DNA of 64,000 nucleotides from Cyanophora paradoxa (taxonomy: Eukaryota > Glaucocystophyceae > Cyanophorales > Cyanophoraceae), in assembly GCA_004431415.1 (NCBI GenBank), contig QPMI01000632.1:124001-188000 (forward strand), read 5' to 3'. Shown one piece after another: positions 43,454 through 53,976 of the stretch. The notes beneath the pieces were generated by a model that saw only the letters and a program-made list of their open reading frames with translations, did not search any database and was not told the origin of the DNA. The position numbers and the translations under genes are program-made. Position 1 is the stretch's first letter. The number at the start of each line of letters is the position of its first letter.

Positions 43454-46064
43454 ATGCGAACGTGTGCGGCCGCGGCGGCGGTCCTCTTCGTCGCGTGCAT
43501 ACTGAGCGCCGCGAAGCCGGCGACCGCCGCGGGCCTTCCCTGCGGCCTCGTTCTCGACCCGGCGAAGACATTCCAGGTGATGTCGGTTAACGACACCTCC
43601 AAGTGCTGGGAGGCGGGATCCCTGGCCGTTAGCGGCGGAAATAATCCTCCCCATGGCGTGAAGATGGCCCCCTGCGATGCGAGTGCGCAAGATTTCGAAT
43701 TCGAATGGATGCGTCAGCGCGGGCGGATTCGATCGATGTCGTGATCATGATCAGGAACTCCGATCTTCTAATTATAACGATTACACTGTGGCAGGTAAAG
43801 CCGCGCAATTCTTCAACGTAACCGTTGGCTCTGTACAAGGCGGCGTACAGCGCTACAGCATCAACTACCCGGCGTCAATGCCGTTTTCGACTCTTGACCT
43901 GCGCTCAAAGCCTATATTCAAAAACTTTTTCAAGAACACCGACCCAAAGCTGGAGGGAGTAAGCGCTCCAGCCGATCATGATTCAGATCGTACCGCTCGA
44001 AGCCTATAGCTTATTCAACTTGGCAATTTCAACTCAGATTTTCGGATTTTCCGTGTCTCCTGGAAACTCGTGGACTCTCAACCTTACTGCTTCGAACACG
44101 GCCGTTCGCTTTGCCCTCAGCGAGAGCACGTTGGCGTTAGTCGCCCCGATCACGTCGAAGTACGACTACACCACCGCCGCGCAAACTTTCAGCTTGAGCG
44201 GGAGCCCCCTTGTGGTCACAGAAAATGTGGATAGTGAGTAAAACTTTGTCGGCTAATTGTTCTTTATAAGCCGATCCGGCCCTTTCCCGCTCGCATGCGC
44301 AGCTGATACGGAGTTTGACTGGACTGTTCGTTATTCGGATGGCATAACCTTCCCAGACGCTCAACGTACTGTCTGCTCGCCGGTGAGTACAATCTAGATC
44401 TTACCTAGAACTAGATCTTCAATGTGAAAATTTCGAATAAAATCTGACCGCTCTCAGACCGCGACGCCAAGCCCATCGCCCTCCCCGAGCCCCTCGCCAA
44501 GCCCCTCGCCCAGCCCGAGCGCGTCGCCCAGCCCCTCGCCCAGCCCTTCGGCCAGCCCCTCCCCGAGCCCGTCGAGCGCGGCGAGCCCCACCAGCACCCC
44601 GGTCGCGACGCCCAGCGCCTCGGTCGTGCGTGTTCTTGTTCGATCTGGGTCTAGATCTATGAACTCGGAATATAATATATAATTATAATTAGCTATAGTC
44701 TGGGGCATATTCGGAGTCGACTTCGGCGCTTCTCTGAAATGTAGAACAGGAACCGGTGATCGTCCAAGTGATCATCAACGGGCAGTCAGTACGTAAACGC
44801 CTCAAGCTGCTTTATAATTTCGGGCGCTCGTTCGCGAGCTTGAAAAGAGAGTTCGGCGTGATTCTGATCTTGCTCTCGCGAAGTACAACGTCGACGTCTC
44901 TGGTTCCACGACGATCGACGACGACGGCACGAGGCGCATCACGCTGAACGCGGCCCCTCTGACGGCCCCTGCCGAGGTAATTATAAGAGCTTCAAAGCCG
45001 TAAAACAATACGCAGCGCTGTTCGTTTTAATTCTCACGCTGCACCAGTCCGGGAGTACCGATTTCGTGATCATCAGAGGCAACAATCTGCCGGTCCTCGC
45101 CTCACATTACTCATGGCACCACTAATTGCATTACTGACTTCAAAATCTGCCCGCAGGCCAACCGGCCCGTCAGGGTGTGGATCGTCGATCCCAGCAACAG
45201 CAGCCGGAGGGTCGAGGCCCTGGACGTCTCCATTCCAGACCCCACGACGATGCGTTTCAGTGCGCAGGCGTTTTTATTTTATGTCTTGGCTTTGACTAGT
45301 GAACAGGAGAGTCGCAATTGGTCTGACCTTCGAATTCGCTTCTGCGCGAAATCTCAGAGATCCCCCCGCTCCCGAAGAACGCCCTCCGCGGGCGCGCCCT
45401 GCTGCAGTTCACTGCCGGCTCCACCGTACGCCATCGGCTGCCCCCAGAGCTTGCCTGGCCATGGACATCACTGAGTCAAAGCGTACGGCAGTACGACTTG
45501 CGCATCGAGTCGGCATCGGCGACTCCGGAGTTCAAGTCTTTCGTCCTTGTCCGGGTCCGAAGCTCTAACCCTTGCACCCGATTGCAATACATATCGCAAT
45601 TTGCAAGGAGCCTCTGAGGATGCTCATCGAACGTCGATTCTCATTCAACAATAATTACAATTCCGACTTAAGCTTGATGATGTATACTCACGCGATGTAT
45701 AATTACGCAGTCCGTTCGCTGGCTTTCGGTGCCGGCTTCCGCGATCGTCAGCATGCCCTACTGTGCGTTCTCAGCAGCCAAAAGCCGCGCTGATCAACCC
45801 AAAAATAAATTGCGATCGATTTCGGACTTGTCATGACCTCGCCGGCCTTCCTGCAGGGCCTTCCTTTGCGATCCCTTCGGCTGGCATCTCTGTGCGTGTA
45901 ATTCAGCGCTGCGATCTCATTCGCTTCCACTGCTATATTCAGTGCTAATTGATTCGCATTCCGTCCTCAAATTCGAACAGCTGCCGCTGACCATCCTCGC
46001 GAGCTTCGTGACGACGGCGCTTGCGGCCGCCGCTGCGCGGTCCAGGGACCTCCTAGATCTGTGA
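43454..46064 (+). CDS. Secreted or surface protein with Pro-Ser linker and hydrophobic C-terminus
   Basis: I do not recognise the family. ATG 43454 opens a signal peptide (AAAAVLFVACILSAAKPATA); ATG 43331 in the same frame is an alternative start. The mature part starts GLPCGLVLDPAKTFQVMSVN. A GTGCGC intron (43680-43797) rejoins in phase to AAQFFNVTVGSVQGGVQRYS. A later exon (about 44000-44235) reads SPGNSWTLNLTASNTAVRFA. Exon 44304-44383 (DTEFDWTVRYSDGITFPDAQ) fits in phase on both sides. It is followed by a Pro-Ser repeat (44460-44625) like the Pro-rich linkers of algal wall glycoproteins. Short beta-rich exons follow (VIVQVIINGQS 44760; KYNVDVSGSTTID 44885; STDFVIIRGNNLP 45050; RPVRVWIVDPSNSSRRVEAL 45165; VRQYDLRIESASATPEFKSF 45481). 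The last exon, LPLTILASFVTTALAAAAAR (about 45982), looks like a GPI signal or membrane anchor, with TGA at 46062-46064. The joint near 43955-44010 is unresolved. Confidence 0.5.
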
Positions 46065-46759
46065 TCTGCCACGGCCACAGCTCGAGCGATCGGGCTCGAG
46101 CTCCATCATCGAAGAGAGATAATTTATAATTCGAGCCCGGGGCCATGCGCGCTCTCGATGTCGACGTCGATTGCGACGTCGATTCGGCGACTAGGACCTT
46201 TTCAATAAATCGCTTTTCAATATTTCGCTTTCGCTGTAGTGCCTATACTTTTGCTGTAGTGCTTATATATAATTAGAGTTAAGCTAACGGCTGAAATAAA
46301 TCGGTTTGGATGCATATGTGTCACAGTGTGAGATCAGGGATCGAAACTCCTGATCGAGGGATTGCGAGGCATTCACGCCGCGCGCGCCACAGCCCCGACG
46401 CGGCTAGCTGCCGCCGCGCTCGCGAGGACCGAGGATCGCTCCGATTTCGCGCCTCGCGATCGCGATCGCTCCGATTTCGCGCCTCAGGGCCTCGCTCTGA
46501 CTTTGCGCCTGACTCCGGCCGATTTCGCGTATTGCTGGTCCGGAGAAGAGAAAACAGAAGATCTAGAGAAGAGAAGAGAAGAGAAGAGAGAAAAGGGAGG
46601 AGAAGCTTAAGAGGAGAAGAAGCAATTATAGAGATCGAAGAGAAAGGAGAAGCGCTAGCAGAAGGAAAGGAGAGATCTAGAGGAGGATTTTTCAGACGTC
46701 GACGGCGCGGGCTGCAGACAAAACGCGACAGCGACAACGAGAACTAGATCAAAAACGAG
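46065..46759. promoter_or_regulatory. Upstream spacer of MND1 with tandem words and a GAGAA tract
   Basis: There is a repeated CGCTCCGATTTCGCGCCTC word at 46439 and 46467, and a purine tract (GAGAAGAGAAGAGAAGAGAA at 46570-46600) continuing GA-rich to 46690. No conserved coding exon was recognised, although an ORF crosses it. It probably contains the MND1 promoter. Confidence 0.4.
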
Positions 46760-48486
46760 ATGGTGCGCGGACTTGACGTAGCTAGCACGGTGGTCGGCAC
46801 GCCTATATAGCTAGCTGGCCTCGAAATCGCGCTTAAGCTTCGCATTAATGCGAAGCTTGAGCGCGCCTTTCGTCACACAAGCGCGCAGTCGAAGCGAAAG
46901 GGCTTGTCGTTGGAGGAAAAGCGCGAGAAGATGCTCGAGATTTTCATCGATTCGGTGCGTTCAGCATGCCTGGCCCCTCCGCCTCACCTGCGGCGCCTGC
47001 GTTTTTCGCGCGCGCTCCGCCCTGACATGAAAGGCGAGCAGAAGGATGTGTTTCAGCTGAAGGATATCGAGAAGATCGCCCCCAAGGAAAAAGGAATCAG
47101 TGCGTTGACGTCGCCTCCGGTTTCCGATTAATATTGCGAGGCCGCGGCGTCACCGTCAAATCGATATCAATTAATTATGCTCGCGCTTCTTGCAATCGCG
47201 CACGCGCAGTCGTACAGAGCGTGAAGGAAGTGCTGCAGGTGCTCGTCCCCCCAGTTTCTGCAGCTTTCGCGCACGCGGGAGCTGGTGATCCGATCCGGGT
47301 TTAATTCAGAGCCGCTGATGAGCCCCGTACGCGTCGTACGACCCCGGATGCGCAGAGCCTGTGTGACGACGGCCTTGTTCAGTTCGACAAGATCGGGATC
47401 AGCAACTACTACTGGCAAGATGCTGTTTATAATTAGATCTGCGCGTATTCGAATATTAATCGAGCCCCTCAAATGACGCCGCGAATTATCTCAGGGCGTT
47501 TCCGAGCACGGCGGGCCAACAGCGCGCTTCGCGGATCAAGCAGCTGCAGGACAGCATCGCGGCTGCCGAGGAGCAGAAGAAGACGCTCTCAGAGCAGAAG
47601 GAGGAATCGCAGCGCGGGAAGGAGGACTCGGTGCGTCGAAGTTATCGCGGTCGTATTAATATTTGTATACATGTATTTGCGCATGCGGCCGGGCCGCGCC
47701 ACTCATATGGAATTTGCAATATTGAATGAGCTAACTGGCTGCGGAATTCGACCGTAGGCGGACCGGGCGGCGCAGCTGGGGCAGCTGGCGGCGCTGGAGC
47801 GCGAGGACGAAGCGCTCTCTTCAGAGCTCGCCCGGTGAGCCCTAAGCTTGCGCTTTACATTTTCGAGCACGAGCTCGAGCGCGCGGTCGGGCTCGGCGAG
47901 CATGGAGCCAACGTTGACACAAGATCCAATAGCTGTAATTGATTTAACTCGAACTTTTAGGAAGAGGAGAGGTCGAGTACGTGCGCATGAGTTTGAACGC
48001 GCCAGCCTCCGCGCAGCTACCGCGACTGCGATCCAGAGGTAATCAAGAACCTTGGTGCGCGATTCACATGCTTACCGTAGTATTAGTTCTTTGAATTGTT
48101 GGATGATCATGAATCGAACCTGGTGCAGAGACGCAAACGAATGTCGCGACGGACGCTGCCAATCGGTGGACGGGTGCTCAAGAATTAATTCTCAATCGAT
48201 ATCGATCGCGACGCCCATGCACACGCTGATTCCGTGCACGTGCACGCGCACGCGCGCGGATGCGCAGACAACATTCTATCGGTGAAGAAGCACTGCGCGA
48301 CGAAGCACAACATGGAGGCGAAGCAGTTCAACCAGGCCTTCGGCGTCCCAGAGGCGCGCCCATTTGCATGCCAGAGGTTTCGATTCGCGGTATCGATATC
48401 GATTTGGACTCTACCACGAGCTCTAACATTCTACCTCTATAGCTAACATTCGTGCATTGACCGCGCAGGATCTAGATTATTTGTAG
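46760..48486 (+). CDS. MND1: MND1, meiotic nuclear division protein 1
   Basis: MND1 pairs with HOP2 to help RAD51/DMC1 strand exchange in meiosis. Eleven exons were spliced with continuous phase: 46760-46762, 46889-46954, 47042-47099, 47210-47238, 47356-47414, 47495-47630, 47758-47834, 48017-48054, 48129-48173, 48268-48353 and 48469-48486 (stop TAG). The 204-residue product matches the family's usual length (about 205). Conserved landmarks: SKRKGLSLEEKREKMLEIF, KDVFQLKDIEKIAPKEKGI (winged helix), VQSVKEVLQSLCDDGLVQ, KIGISNYYWAFPS, a central leucine-zipper-like coiled coil, YRDCDPEVI, DAANRWTDNI, FNQAFGVPEDLDYL. Exon 1 is only the ATG. Introns 5 (GCAAGA) and 10 (GCGCGC) start with GC, shown by the conserved YYWAFPS and GVPED-DY junctions. 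The presence of the gene implies a meiotic programme. Confidence 0.95.
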
Positions 48487-48837
48487 GCATCACGATCGAA
48501 ATCAGCGCCAGCAGCAGATGTCGATCACTGTCACCGCCCTTGCTCTTGCAATTGCAATCAAGGTGTATAAAGCTCTCGAGGCGCGAGGAGGGATTCCGGA
48601 GGGAACTCGCGATCGAGAGCGGGGATTGTTGACAGAATGCGAAGGTGGGGCGGGGAGGGCGGGGGGGGGGGAGGGAGGAAGAGGAGGAGGAGGAAGAGTA
48701 GGGGGTGGGGCGGGGTGGGGGGTGGGGTGGGGTGGGGTGGGGAGGGAGGGCGCTCTTGGCTGGGGCACCCGGGTGTAGGGTTTAAATTACCGGCGGGGGG
48801 GGGGGGGAGAGAGAGAGAGAGAGGGGGGGGGGGGGGA

Positions 48838-48869
<32 letters not shown>

Positions 48870-48908
48870 CGCATTGATTCCGATGGCATTCACACCGACC
48901 GGGCCGCA
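48487..48908. repeat. G-rich low-complexity tract
   Basis: From about 48640 to 48870 the + strand is nearly all G with GA and GT interruptions, including GAGAGAGAGAGAGAGAG (about 48807) and GGAGGAGGAGGAGGAGG (about 48845). It lies at the 3' end of the leftward phosphodiesterase gene, whose terminal exon may reach into it. It is capable of forming G-quadruplexes on the + strand. Confidence 0.6.
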
Positions 48909-50750
48909 CTAGCACTCGGCAGTCACACCGCGCGCGCCGGCGCCCGAGCGGCCGCGGGGCGATCGCGGGCTGCAGCTGCAGGTCGGCCGCGACGCCGCAG
49001 TGGTCCGAGAGCTGCGTGAGCCCCGCCGCCGCCGCGCCCGCCCCGGCCTCCCCCTCGAGCTCGCCCCGCCGCACGAAGAGCGGCTCCACGCGCGCGGGGC
49101 GCCGGCCGGCGGGGCGCGCGCCGCCCCCGCTCGCCGGTGCGCGGCCGGCCTCCCCCCGCCCCTCCAAGAAGAGGACGTAGTCAATCCGCTGCGCGCCGGC
49201 GTCGGACGTCAGGCAGGCGGGGCGGAAGGGGCTCTGCGTAAGGACCCGTCTCGAACCTGGAGGGGGGCCGAGCCCGCGACGTTCGTGAGGCGGACCTGCA
49301 GCGCCGGTCGAAGATCGAACGCAAGCCAAAGCTAAGCCCGCGCCGACCGAAACGAGAACGAAAGCGAAATTAAATTAAAGGCTTGCCTCGCGGGGGAGCA
49401 TGGCGTAACCCGGCGGGATGGCTCGCCGGTACCCCACGACGTCGGCGGTAAGGGGGTCGGGAGGCCAGGGCCCGGGGGGCAAGGGCGGGGCCGGCCCCAG
49501 AGGCGCCGCAAAGCGGTCCCCGTAAGTGGGCGGGTGCACGCCTGCGCCCCTCTGTCAGTGGCCTCATATAATTTAAACTAGCGATGTTAGAGCTGCGGCC
49601 GCACCGTCGCAGGATTCCTTCAGCAAGTCGCGAACCCTCCCCACGCCGCCCAGGGCCTGCGCTCGAGGCGCCCCTCAGGAAACTGGCGAGAAGAGCATAG
49701 CGAGAGCAAGCACAGCACCTCGACGGCCCAACGGTAATTGGGGGTCTCAGGGGGCGGGCGGGGCGCCGGCTCGCCGGGGCGCAGCAGGGGCGGCCGGGCG
49801 TCGATGTTGAAGTCTCCGCAGAGGACCGCCGGGCCGGGCGAGGACTCCATACAGCTGCCGGGCCGGGCCGCCTAAGCGGCGCCGGGCGGGGCGGGACCGC
49901 TCAGAGAAGCTATTAAGGGAGGGAAGGCGCGCCGGTCCACGAAGGCGCGGAGGGCGCGGAGCTGCCGCTGCTGGATCTGCCAGAAGACGGGCGCCGGCTC
50001 CCGCTGCGTCGCCGACAGGTACGCGCTCTGCGGGTCGCAGACGCGTTGGCGCAGGCTCGAGGCGATACATCGCGATCGATAGATCTAGAGGAGGGGCCAA
50101 GCTTGAAGGCGGAGATCTAGGGGGCACGGCCCGGGCGCGCCTGGAGGTGGGTGTTGAAGACGTGGAGGCGGCTACCGTCCGGCATCTGGAGGAGCGCCCA
50201 GAGCGCCCCTTTGGCCGCGAAGTAGTCGCCGCCGGTGAGCGTGCCGCGCGGGTAGAGCGCGTACGACTCGCGCAGGACGGGGAAGCGGCTGAGGATGACG
50301 ACGCCGCCGTCGCAGAAGAAAGGCGGGAAAGCGAAAGGACGGGGCGACACGACGGCGTGGCCGAAGCCGCGGGCGCGCGCCTCCTCGAGGAGCGCGTCCA
50401 GCCGCGCCGACCACGACCAGAACATCTCCTGCGGCCGCGCACGCCGCATCAGAACGCCTGAGTGCATTAAATTCACTCTACTGAAGCTTCTGATAGCTCC
50501 CGCCAGGCTCGTACACATGTACGTACGCACGCATGCGCATATGGCGCGATTGCAAGCGACCGGAGCGCGGAGCCTAAGGCGCGTTGCTCACCTGCAGGCA
50601 GACCACGTCGTAGTCGTCGAGGCGTTGGGCGAACAAGCGGAGCCGGATCTCCTTCTCGTCGCCCCGGCTCGACTCTACGCACGCCGGCCGCTCGAATATG
50701 TTGTACGAGAGGATGCGCACGCGGCCGGCGGGCGCCGCGTGGGCCTCCAT
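48909..50750 (-). CDS. Neutral-sphingomyelinase-like phosphodiesterase (EEP fold)
   Basis: This is a metal-dependent phosphodiesterase of the endonuclease/exonuclease/phosphatase superfamily, most like neutral sphingomyelinases, which cleave sphingomyelin to ceramide. Exon 1 (50750-50592, ATG at 50750) encodes RVRILSYNIFERPACVE through YDVVCLQ. The next exon (about 50432-50131) begins EMFWSW, restoring the catalytic L-Q-E. It continues FFCDGGVVILSRFPVLRES, GDYFAAKGALWALLQM and the histidine motif LHVFNTHLQ before a GC-type donor. Later exons give CDPQSAYLSATQREPAPVFW (about 50040), VLCGDFNIDA (about 49830), HPPTYGDRFAAPLG (about 49530), AQRIDYVLFLEG (about 49190) and the catalytic SDHCGVAADLQL (about 49008). 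All five active-site motifs are present. The exact stop is uncertain: the frame stays open into the G-rich tract on the left, or splices near 48915. Broader EEP substrates cannot be excluded. Confidence 0.75.
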
Positions 50751-51025
50751 GGGTCGAGTCAAACAGCGAGCGCAAGCCCGAGCGCGTACCCCGACTGCTT
50801 CCGAATTTCCGGCTTTGCAGCCAAATTTCCGGAAATTCCGGCCGGCGGGCGGCGGCGGCCCGCCACTCGAGCTCTAGAACTGATCCCCAAATTCCCGGCT
50901 GCCCCCTTCAGACAGCCTGGCAGGCGCCTGACCGAATTCATCATTTGTACATTCGGTAATAGGACCTGCCGGTCCGCGACAGGTGGCAAACGGCGCCCGG
51001 CCCGCGCGGGCCCGGCCCCGGGTCC

Positions 51026-53976
51026 TCAGTCGTCGTCGGCGGCGGAGACGGCGAGGGAGGAGACGACGAGGCCCTCGGCGAGCGCCGAGGCGGCCGCGCG
51101 CTCCTCGGGCGGCAGCGCCCCGCCCTCCAGCAGCGCCCGCAGCGCCCGCTCCGCCCCGCCGCGCACAGCGCCTCCGCCGCCCCGTCCGACGCCGACGCGA
51201 GCGAGCGCAGCAGCGCCACCGCCGCGGCGCAGAAGCGGCGGTCCGCGCGCCCCGCCGGCGCCTCGAGCTGCCGCACCAGCGCCGCCGGGCCCCCCGCCTT
51301 CAGGAACCCCTCCACCAGGGCCCGCCTGGGCACCGCCCCGTCCAAGCCCGCCCCGCCCTCCGCCTCCGGCCCGCCGGCGCTGAGCCGCCGCGGGTGGCTG
51401 TGGCTCGGCAGCGACGGCGAGTCCGGCAGGTGCCTGCGAGCCCGGTCGTTCCAGAAGACGACGAAGAGAGCCATAAAAGGGCGCACGAGTGGTCGGACAT
51501 GGCCTCCGGGATGCCGAGGAGGCGCCCGAAGAAGCGGGTGATGGCGCCCCCGTCGCACGAGGCGCACGGCGGGGGGCCCAGCGGCAGCGGCGTTCCCGCC
51601 GCCCGGTCCGGCAGCGGCGAGGGCGAGGGCGCGCGGGTGTCGCCGGGGGTCGGCGAGGGCGGGAGGAGGGTCAGGGAGGACCGCACGCTCAGCGGCGCCG
51701 CCGACTGCGTGAGCAGCGAGTTGAGCAGCTGCGCGCCGGGGCACCGTGAGCTCTCGGCAGGGAGGGTACTGGAGCGTACGCCGCCGCAGAACCGAACTCG
51801 AACCTGGATGCCGTACGAGGAGATGCGGGGCGGCCGATGCTTGATCAGCGACACGATCGGCCTGCGGGGGTACGCCGCTCGCGGGCGAGCGGGCTTGCGA
51901 GAGGGGTGCGGGGAGCACACCGCGTGACGTTCGCCGCGGCGGCCTCGACCAGGAGCCGCTCGCGGGTCAGCGAGTGCGCCGCGATGTGCTGCGGGGTACG
52001 GCGATCAGGAAGGGGGGGGCACGCCCGGTGGGGGAGGGGGGGTACGCCGTGCCTGTAGGACGGCGATGGAGTTGCACGCGACGGGATCGTCGCCGCTCGC
52101 GAGGAGGCCCGCGAAGACCCGCACCTGCGAGGAGACGCGGGTTCGAATCCCGGCGGGATCATTTCGCGGTTCCCCCTGGGCTCGCCCCGCACCATCTGGA
52201 GGTCCGAGGATGCGAGGAGCTGCGGGGAGCGAAGGCGTCGGCTGCGGCGCGGCGGGGGTACGCATCGAGAGAGGCGGCCGCACGTGCTCGGAGGTCTGGG
52301 GGTTCAGCGTGATGTAGAACATGGCTGCGGCGAAAGGAAGGGAGTCGGGCGGGGTCGGGCGGGGCGAGGGGAAGGGGCGGGCGCGCCTGCGCCGGCAACG
52401 TCGCGGGCGGCCCGGTCCTGGGAGAGCAGCATGCGCGCCACCAGCTGCGCGCACGAGGCGCCGCTGGACGCCTGCCGGCACCTCAGCTGGGGTACGCGGC
52501 CTCCGAGGAGGGGGTACGCGTGCATCACGGAGGAGGACGTGGTTCTCGGGCAGCTCCGCGAGGTACCCCGTCAGCTTCGCCGCCAGCTGCGGGGGGTGTT
52601 GACGGGGGTACCGGGTCGGCCGGCGGGGTACGGGGCTACCAGCTGCTCGCGGCCCTGGCCGTCGCGGAGCGTGGTGGAGAGGAGGGGTACGGCGCCAGCG
52701 GCGGCGATGGCGCGCTGGTTGGGCCCGTTCCGCCTCGCCAGGCTGCAGGGGTACGTCGGGCGGGCCCCGGAAGGGACGGCGGGGGGTACGAGGAAGGTAA
52801 GGGGGGGGGGGGGGCACCTGGAGAGGGCGAAGAGGGCGCACTCGCGTGCGGCGGAGGGCCGGCGGCGGCGGCGGCGGCGTCCTCCGCCTCGCCGGCCGGG
52901 GCCGGGCCGGGGCCGGGCGGGCTCGCCGGCCGCCGCTGCCTGGGCCGTGCCCTCCAGCATCCTCACCAGCGGCGGGATGCCCCCGATCATCGATATGCTC
53001 GTCTGCGCGCGCGGGGCGTCGGCCCGAGGGGCCGGGAGGGGGGTACGCGATTGCTCGGACCTGGAACATGGGGTCCGCCTGCGCGAGGGCCCCGAGCGTC
53101 TTCGCGGCCTGCGCCTGCGAGGAAAGGCTCGACAGGGGTACGGGGATCGCGGAGGAGGGGTACGGGTGCCTGCTGGTCGGTCGATTCAAGGCTCTCGACG
53201 ATTGCCCCGATGGAAATCGAGTCCCGCAATTGCTCTGGAACGGGGAGAATGAAGCGTCGGATAGGGGTACGCACAGATATTGAGGTTGCGAGGGTACGGG
53301 GTACCGAGGCTGTCTGTGGCGGCGAGGCGCTCGATCTTGCGGAAGCTGTTGTTGCGCTCATGGGCGCTGGCGCGCCGTCAGCGGCGACCGGGGGGTACAG
53401 TGCGACGGCGGGATGGGGGGAGGGGTACCCGGCGACGATCTCGCCGCTGGGGGGCGCGGGGGCGCGCTCGGGGGTCGGGGGCCCCTCGATAGGCGGGGAG
53501 GGCGTGGCGGGCCGCCCGGCGGCGGCCGAGGGGCTGAAGCCGCGGAAATGGGAGGCGGCGAGGGCGCGGCACGTCCCGCCGAAGCCGCCGGCGAAGGCGG
53601 CGAGCGCCGCCTCGCGCCGCACTTGCGAGTCGTCCCCAGCGTGGGCCCCCAGCTGCCCGGGGCTCAGTGAGACGGAGGCGCGGGGCCGGGCCGGGCGGGG
53701 CGGCGGCACCAGGGCGCGGATTGTGTGCAGCTCGTCCTCCGTCAGCTTCAGCGGCTCGGCAACGACCTGCGCGGGCGGCGGGCCGTGAGATGAGCGCCGC
53801 GGGGCGGCGGGGCCCGGTGACGCGCGCCCTGCGGAAGGCCTCGGAGAACGTCCGCCACGAGACGGCGTGTACGTCGTCGAAGCTGTCGCGCCAAAAGTCC
53901 GAAACGCTCGGCACCTGAGGCTCGCAACTCGACACAGAGGAAAAAGCCCAAGTCACGCCAAAAAGCCCACTTTCAT
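51026..53976 (-). CDS. Armadillo-repeat protein, ~17 short exons
   Basis: Leftward gene with TGA at 51026-51028. It encodes helical repeats of armadillo character: ISMIGGIPPLVRMLEGTAQA and ARECALFALSR (about 52975-52825), LARRNGPNQRAIAAAGAVPL (about 52735), LAAKLTGYLAELPENHVLLR (about 52590), SCAQLVARMLLSQDRAARDV (about 52455), VRVFAGLLASGDDPVACNSI (about 52130), HIAAHSLTRERLLVEAAAAN (about 51990), PIVSLIKHRPPRISSYGIQ (about 51865), LLNSLLTQSAAPLSVRSSL (about 51730) and GFLKAGGPAALVRQLEA (about 51310). The N-terminal part has VPSVSDFWRDSFDDVHAVSW (about 53915). A start at ATG 53976 with a 45-nt GC-AG first intron restores phase (MKVGFL then VPSVS), but this is tentative. Most introns begin GTACCCC. 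Near 51165 the frame must slip by one base (EALCAAG to AERALRALLEGG), fitting one missing base. The binding partner is unknown. Confidence 0.6.

Noticed and set aside
46310-46747. A basic/acidic ORF upstream of MND1
   Set aside because: It is made of a repeated CGCTCCGATTTCGCGCCTC word and a GAGAA tract, with no splice signals or protein-like conservation. It is better explained as promoter-proximal spacer.
47954-47971. A possible 11-nt micro-exon in MND1 (GAAGAGGAGAG)
   Set aside because: Including it breaks the phase. Joining exon 7 directly to 48017 gives the conserved A-R-Y-R-D-C-D-P-E and keeps the frame.
52130-52165. tRNA-like B box GGTTCGAATCC on the plus strand
   Set aside because: No 5' acceptor strand, D arm or anticodon arm can be placed upstream, where an exon of the armadillo gene lies. 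The TTCGAA word is one of the common intron palindromes.
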